This document shows, piece after piece, positions 60,576 through 64,000 of a stretch of 64,000 bases of DNA. The notes under the pieces are model-generated. The model searched no databases. It was given only the letters and a program-made list of their open reading frames with translations, and was not told the origin of the DNA. The stretch's first letter is position 1. Each line of letters opens with the position of its first letter. Position numbers and translations under genes: made by a program. Source of the DNA: Deinococcus marmoris (GTDB lineage: Bacteria; Deinococcota; Deinococci; Deinococcales; Deinococcaceae); NCBI RefSeq assembly GCF_001949125.1, contig NZ_MSTI01000007.1, positions 1-64,000 of the forward strand, given 5' to 3'.

Positions 60576-60660
60576 TAATCCACAGAGGTTATCCACACCG
60601 TTTTAGTTGCCGCCTTTACGCGGTGGCTTTCGCCTACCCATAGGATACGCGCCCTATGGG
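60576..60660 (+). other. Candidate replication origin with DnaA boxes
   Basis: TTATCCACA at 60589-60597 is a perfect DnaA box and TAATCCACA at 60576-60584 differs by one base; they are in the same direction, 13 bases apart. Downstream, CCCATAGG (60637-60644) and CCTATGGG (60653-60660) form an 8-bp inverted repeat. The 260-base gap lies directly before the replication gene. A DnaA-dependent plasmid-like origin is plausible. AT-rich unwinding repeats were not evident. Confidence 0.5.
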
Positions 60661-60721
60661 GTTCGGTCAACCGAGACCGAATGGCCCCGAGAGAAGGGCC
60701 AGGAGCGTTAGGAGTTCCACC

Positions 60722-62185
60722 TTGAATTCAGCCGAGTTTTTACGCTGGGAAAGAGACAGCCGCGACACCCTCGATTTCAAAAAAGTTTACGTCGATATGA
60801 CAGGCGATCTCGCCGCTGGCCTGCTGTTGAGTCAGATCGTGTACTGGCATCTCCCGAACAGGGAAGGGAACGTCAAGCTGCGCGTCCAGAAGGACGGCCA
60901 CCTGTGGATCGCCAAGCAATGGACGCAGTGGTGGGCCGAGGTGCGCCTGACCGAGAAGCAGGCCATCCGTGCAGGCGAGATTCTGGCCAGCAAGGGCATC
61001 GTCATCAAACAGGTCTACAAATTCGCCGGGGACCGCACCACGCACCTGCGTCTGGACTGGGACGTGTTCCTGACTCTCTGGAACGAGACCTCAAAGAAGT
61101 CTGAGGAGGAGCGCAATGCCGAGCCGGGTACCCGGACCAAACGCCCCGATCTGACCCGTCGCCCAAAGGCTAAGGACGGAGAAGCCAAACCTCGGTCAAA
61201 GGCGAAAGCGGAAGCGGGTGAGGGGGATTTGCAAAACGCCGAAAGGGAGTTTTCCAAAACGCCGAATGGGAGTTTTGCAAAACACCCAAAGGGGGCGACC
61301 GAAAACGCCGAAACGGGGTTACCTATAACAGAGAACACCACAAAGACTTTTCCAGAGACTTTACAGAGAGGTGGTGAATACAACGTTACTGGTAACGCAC
61401 CCGCGCCCGAGGGTCCAGAGGCGCAGGTAAGCCAGATCAACAACGCACCGATCACCACCACAATCGCTTCGCGCCCAGAAGATGAAGGCGAGGCAGACAG
61501 CCCATCCGCAAGCGTGGCCGTGCTGCCGCCTGACGGCGGGGACGCTGACGCGTCCATCACAGACGACGAACTGAGCTTCCTATTTGGAGATCAGGGTCAG
61601 GCGAACGAAAAATCGGCAACGATGACTGCTCCTGAAAATGTTCCGCCCGCCGCGCCGCCTGTCGTGGTTGCGCCTGTCCCGGCCTCTGACGAGCCGCATG
61701 ACCCGGAGGAAACCCGCGCCCTGCTGGTCCCAGCTCTGGGTGGCCAGAAGAAGCTCAACGACCTGATGGACGAAACCCCGCCGGGCCTGCGCTATGGGCA
61801 GCGGCGGGGCTGGATCACCCAGATCAACCCCGAGCGGGCCGTCGAGGTGATCGCCGAGGCCCGCAAGACCGCCGGTTCGGACAACCCCTGGACGTACATC
61901 ATCCGGGCGCTGGACAAGGAAGTCGGGGGTCAGATCAAGGGTGGGAAAGGTGGCACCATGACTGCCGTGACCCCGATGCCCGGGGCGTACCTGACCCCGG
62001 AGGAACAGGCCACCCGCGAAGCCGCCCTGCCTCCGGTGGCCGAGGGAGAAACCTGGTACGGCAGACGCTCTGGCAAGGCTTACCAGATTGCGGAAGTCAG
62101 CAGCCGCAGCGCCTTCGTCGAGGGCCTGGGCGAATACCAGTTCCAGAAATTCCACAGCGAATTCACCAACGAGAAGCGCGGATGA
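60722..62185 (+). CDS. Phage replication protein (winged-helix initiator/loader type)
   Basis: TTAGGAG seven bases upstream supports TTG 60722 (487 residues). The first 110 residues (LAAGLLLSQIVYWHL, WIAKQWTQWW, RAGEILASKGIVIK, THLRLDW) match the winged-helix N-terminus of many phage replication proteins. A low-complexity middle follows, with paired units ending FSKTPNGSF and FAKHPKG. The C-terminal part (WITQINPERAVEVIAEARKT, then NPWTYIIRALDKE) resembles the DnaD/helicase-loader end. The DnaA boxes just upstream fit an initiator or helicase loader. Confidence 0.75.
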   Translation: MNSAEFLRWERDSRDTLDFKKVYVDMTGDLAAGLLLSQIVYWHLPNREGNVKLRVQKDGHLWIAKQWTQWWAEVRLTEKQAIRAGEILASKGIVIKQVYKFAGDRTTHLRLDWDVFLTLWNETSKKSEEERNAEPGTRTKRPDLTRRPKAKDGEAKPRSKAKAEAGEGDLQNAEREFSKTPNGSFAKHPKGATENAETGLPITENTTKTFPETLQRGGEYNVTGNAPAPEGPEAQVSQINNAPITTTIASRPEDEGEADSPSASVAVLPPDGGDADASITDDELSFLFGDQGQANEKSATMTAPENVPPAAPPVVVAPVPASDEPHDPEETRALLVPALGGQKKLNDLMDETPPGLRYGQRRGWITQINPERAVEVIAEARKTAGSDNPWTYIIRALDKEVGGQIKGGKGGTMTAVTPMPGAYLTPEEQATREAALPPVAEGETWYGRRSGKAYQIAEVSSRSAFVEGLGEYQFQKFHSEFTNEKRG

Positions 62186-62289
62186 ACCGCCAGGAATTTG
62201 ACGCCCAACTGCGGGCCTCCCCCGACGCGGCTTCCACTGACCTGCTGGTGGCTGGCCTGTTGACCCCGCCCAAAAGGAGCCTCTGGTGA
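62182..62289 (+). CDS. 35-residue coupled small protein
   Basis: An ATG overlapping the preceding stop (ATGA) opens a frame whose TGA overlaps the next GTG start (GTGA). The product, starting MNRQEFDAQLRASPDAA, is acidic and helical. Perfect coupling on both sides makes translation likely. It may be only a leader that carries ribosomes to the next gene. Confidence 0.45.
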   Translation: MNRQEFDAQLRASPDAASTDLLVAGLLTPPKRSLW

Positions 62290-62714
62290 CCGTCCCCACC
62301 CGCCCCAGTCCCCACCCGTACACCCGCATGCTCTCCGGCCCGGACCTGGATCACGCCTGGACGGTTACCAATGGCATGATTGCCATCCTCGGCGAACACG
62401 AGACCCTGACCTTCCCCGTGGGGGCCACCTGGCCGGGCCTGGACGCCCTGCCGTCCGACTGGCTCGACGAACTGCGCCCCGCTGAGACTGTGTCCGTCTC
62501 GGGCAGCCTGACGCGCAAAGCACTGCCCAGCGAACTGGAGTCCGGGCTGGCGCTGGTGCATGCCCAGATGCTGCGCACCGGGTCGCTGGCGCTGCGGCTG
62601 ACCCGGCTGGACCGCTTGACCTCGGGCACGCTGAACCAGTCCACCCAGGCGGCGCTGGTGGGCGCGCGGCGCGAGTCGGTCACGAAAGTCCGCACGGAGA
62701 TGGGGCAGGCGTGA
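62286..62714 (+). CDS. Hypothetical protein
   Basis: GTG 62286 gives 142 residues. It has a beta-rich N-terminal half (GMIAILGEHETLTFPVG is one hairpin) and a helical C-terminus. It is coupled to the exonuclease gene by a 4-base overlap, which suggests a replication- or repair-linked role. No family was recognised. Confidence 0.55.
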   Translation: MTVPTRPSPHPYTRMLSGPDLDHAWTVTNGMIAILGEHETLTFPVGATWPGLDALPSDWLDELRPAETVSVSGSLTRKALPSELESGLALVHAQMLRTGSLALRLTRLDRLTSGTLNQSTQAALVGARRESVTKVRTEMGQA

Positions 62715-63655
62715 CCCTTCCCGTCCACCGCGAGATCCCGGACGGCCTGAACCACAAGACCGGTCTGAAGCGGCTGGGCCTGTCCCCCACGGGGGACGTT
62801 TTGGCCCTGTACGAGTACCGCACCCGGAAAGGGTACGAGCGCTGCAACCTGTACGCCGTGGCGGCAGCAGCCCCGATAGACCGCGCGGGCGAGGCCCAGG
62901 CCAGGAAGACCCGCAAGCTGGCCCGCGACGCCCGCCGCCTGGAACTCCAGGCCCACTTCGCCGAGGAGGTGGCCACCCTGGAAGCCGAAGCCCTGTCAGC
63001 AGCACAGGCCCATTGGCGCAAGGGGCTGAAGAAACTCCAGCGCTGGGCCGCCGCGCCGAACATGCTGATCCTCGACACGGAAACCACTGGCCTGGCCGGG
63101 CAGATCATCGAGATCGCGGTGGTCCGGCTGGACGGCACGCCGCTGGTGAACACCCTCGTGCGCCCCACGGTGGCCATCGAGGAGGGCGCGCACCGCGTTC
63201 ACGGGTTGACCGAGGCGGACCTGCGTGACGCGCCGTCATGGCCGGAGGTGCTGGCGCTGCTCAGCCCGGTCATGCAGGGCCATTGGTGCGTCGCATTCAG
63301 TGCCGACTTTGACCGGCGCGCCTGCGCCACCAGCAATGCCGCACACGGCCTGAGCAATCCCCTGACCGACGCGCAGTTCTGGCGCTGCGCCATGAACGCC
63401 TACGCCCCGATCGGCTGGCACTGGAGCGACTACCACGGCGAGTGGCGCTGGACCTCCCTTCGCAACGCCTGTCTCCAGCAGGATGTCCCTCCCGAGGCCG
63501 AGACCCACCGCGCCCTCGGCGGCGCACAGGCCCTGGCCGCGTTGATGACCCGGCTGAGCAGCGCGCCGCCTGAACTGCCCACGACACTGCCGGACGGCAT
63601 GACCGTGACCGAGGAGGATGTGGGCTGGTCCCCGGAAGAACACCCGGACTGGTAA
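62711..63655 (+). CDS. DnaQ-like 3'-5' exonuclease with altered ExoIII motif
   Basis: An N-terminal helical region of about 115 residues precedes the RNase H-like exonuclease fold: LDTETTG (Asp122, Glu124), AHRVHGLT, AFSADFDRR (Asp201) and THRALGGAQA (His266). In DEDDh enzymes the last motif is HxAxxDA; here the Asp is Gly271. The other acidic residues are kept, so activity may be reduced or a nearby residue may substitute. It probably trims DNA 3' ends during replication or repair. The length is 314 residues. Confidence 0.8.
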   Translation: MTLPVHREIPDGLNHKTGLKRLGLSPTGDVLALYEYRTRKGYERCNLYAVAAAAPIDRAGEAQARKTRKLARDARRLELQAHFAEEVATLEAEALSAAQAHWRKGLKKLQRWAAAPNMLILDTETTGLAGQIIEIAVVRLDGTPLVNTLVRPTVAIEEGAHRVHGLTEADLRDAPSWPEVLALLSPVMQGHWCVAFSADFDRRACATSNAAHGLSNPLTDAQFWRCAMNAYAPIGWHWSDYHGEWRWTSLRNACLQQDVPPEAETHRALGGAQALAALMTRLSSAPPELPTTLPDGMTVTEEDVGWSPEEHPDW

Positions 63656-63708
63656 ACGGCCATCTGGCGGAATTCTTCGTGCCCGTTACCAGGCGTTCAA
63701 TCCACGGC

Positions 63709-63855
63709 ATGGCAACCCACCAGACCGCCCCCGTCCTCCGCCTCCCCACCGCCCTGCCCGTCGGCTCCTGGGTGTTCCACGCGGGCCGTGACCGCCGCGT
63801 CCTGAGCGTGCGGTACTCGCCCAGCCGGGATGACTACCAGCACGTCCTGAGCTAG
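63709..63855 (+). CDS. Small hypothetical protein
   Basis: The 48-codon frame has two strands (GSWVFHAGR, then RRVLSVRYS) that could form a beta hairpin. The ribosome site is weak, so the call is moderate. The gap on its left (63656-63708) holds nothing else recognisable. Confidence 0.4.
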   Translation: MATHQTAPVLRLPTALPVGSWVFHAGRDRRVLSVRYSPSRDDYQHVLS

Positions 63856-63912
63856 TCCGTCCCTCTCCCCCGCCCTGGCCTCCCGGCTGGGGCGCGTCCT
63901 TTGGAGGCCCAC

Positions 63913-64000
63913 ATGTTCACCCGCATCATCAACCGCTTCCGACTCCGGCGAATCCCGGCAGAGACCCGCGTGCTGCATGCCCTGCTCACCGGCCACCAGT
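63913..64000 (+). CDS. Start of a gene truncated by the window edge
   Basis: TTGGAGG at 63902-63907 precedes ATG 63913. The 29 visible residues are basic (MFTRIINRFRLRRIP) and remain open at 64000. No function can be assigned. Confidence 0.55.
   Translation, partial: MFTRIINRFRLRRIPAETRVLHALLTGHQ

Noticed and set aside
1..64000. CRISPR arrays, rRNA genes, retron or diversity-generating elements
   Set aside because: No regularly spaced repeat array, no rRNA-like sequence and no reverse-transcriptase motif were seen on either strand.

Overview
The window reads as one continuous piece of a large temperate phage with a long, siphovirus-type tail. No host housekeeping gene is visible anywhere. 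GC is high almost throughout, Shine-Dalgarno sites of the AGGAGG type precede most starts, and genes are packed with 4-base stop/start overlaps. The family resemblances I can judge by eye (ParA type, regulators, lysis and replication genes) make Deinococcus or a close relative my best guess for the host; this is inference. Terminase, portal and capsid genes are not here, so the genome continues beyond at least one edge. A partition locus (ParA/ParB), DnaA boxes next to a replication gene and two tyrosine recombinases together suggest a phage-plasmid, or a prophage able to replicate as a plasmid.

Layout. 1-13.7 kb: rightward tail genes, with a 2407-residue tape measure protein carrying an embedded peptidoglycan-hydrolase domain, two tail-tip proteins and a beta-helix tail spike. 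13.5-15.4 kb: a leftward insert with a lower-GC accessory gene and a tyrosine integrase that has its own terminator. 15.6-21.7 kb: a second beta-helix/Ig-like virion protein, a lipoprotein metallopeptidase, membrane proteins, a transglycosylase-type endolysin and a second lipoprotein, closed by a strong terminator at 21617-21662. 21.8-26.5 kb: cargo, made of a DNA methyltransferase fused to an Mrr-like nuclease domain, a lower-GC FtsH/M41-like peptidase gene, a gene remnant and an ISL3-type transposase. 26.5-31.7 kb: two small-gene operons diverging from an operator-rich promoter next to a Cro/XRE-type regulator. 31.8-33.4 kb: parB and parA. 33.6-47.9 kb: a leftward chain of 31 mostly overlapping small genes, with three more DNA methyltransferases, an HD phosphohydrolase, PUA/ASCH-like, zinc-ribbon and winged-helix proteins. 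48.0-50.7 kb: the immunity region. 50.7-54.4 kb: rightward early genes led by a Rha-type antirepressor. 54.4-55.7 kb: a 1.3-kb stretch with no credible protein gene but many hairpins and two tRNA-like elements. 55.7-64 kb: a second tyrosine recombinase, a DinD/BRO-type antirepressor, small genes, a candidate origin, a replication protein and a DnaQ-like exonuclease.

The most interesting unit is the immunity region. A 458-residue TPR-like protein is followed, with an ATGA overlap, by a 44-residue secreted-peptide gene, and then by a convergent repressor gene and a divergent Cro-like gene, all tied together by shared operator-like sequences. This is the gene logic of arbitrium (AimR-AimP-repressor) communication, but the proteins do not look like the Bacillus versions. 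The second most interesting is the 1.3-kb structured noncoding region, which may encode a large ornate RNA of the kind phages carry next to tRNA genes (GOLLD and ROOL are known examples; no homology is claimed).

All coordinates come from reading the sequence. Functions come from motifs seen by eye and from gene order; no database search was run.
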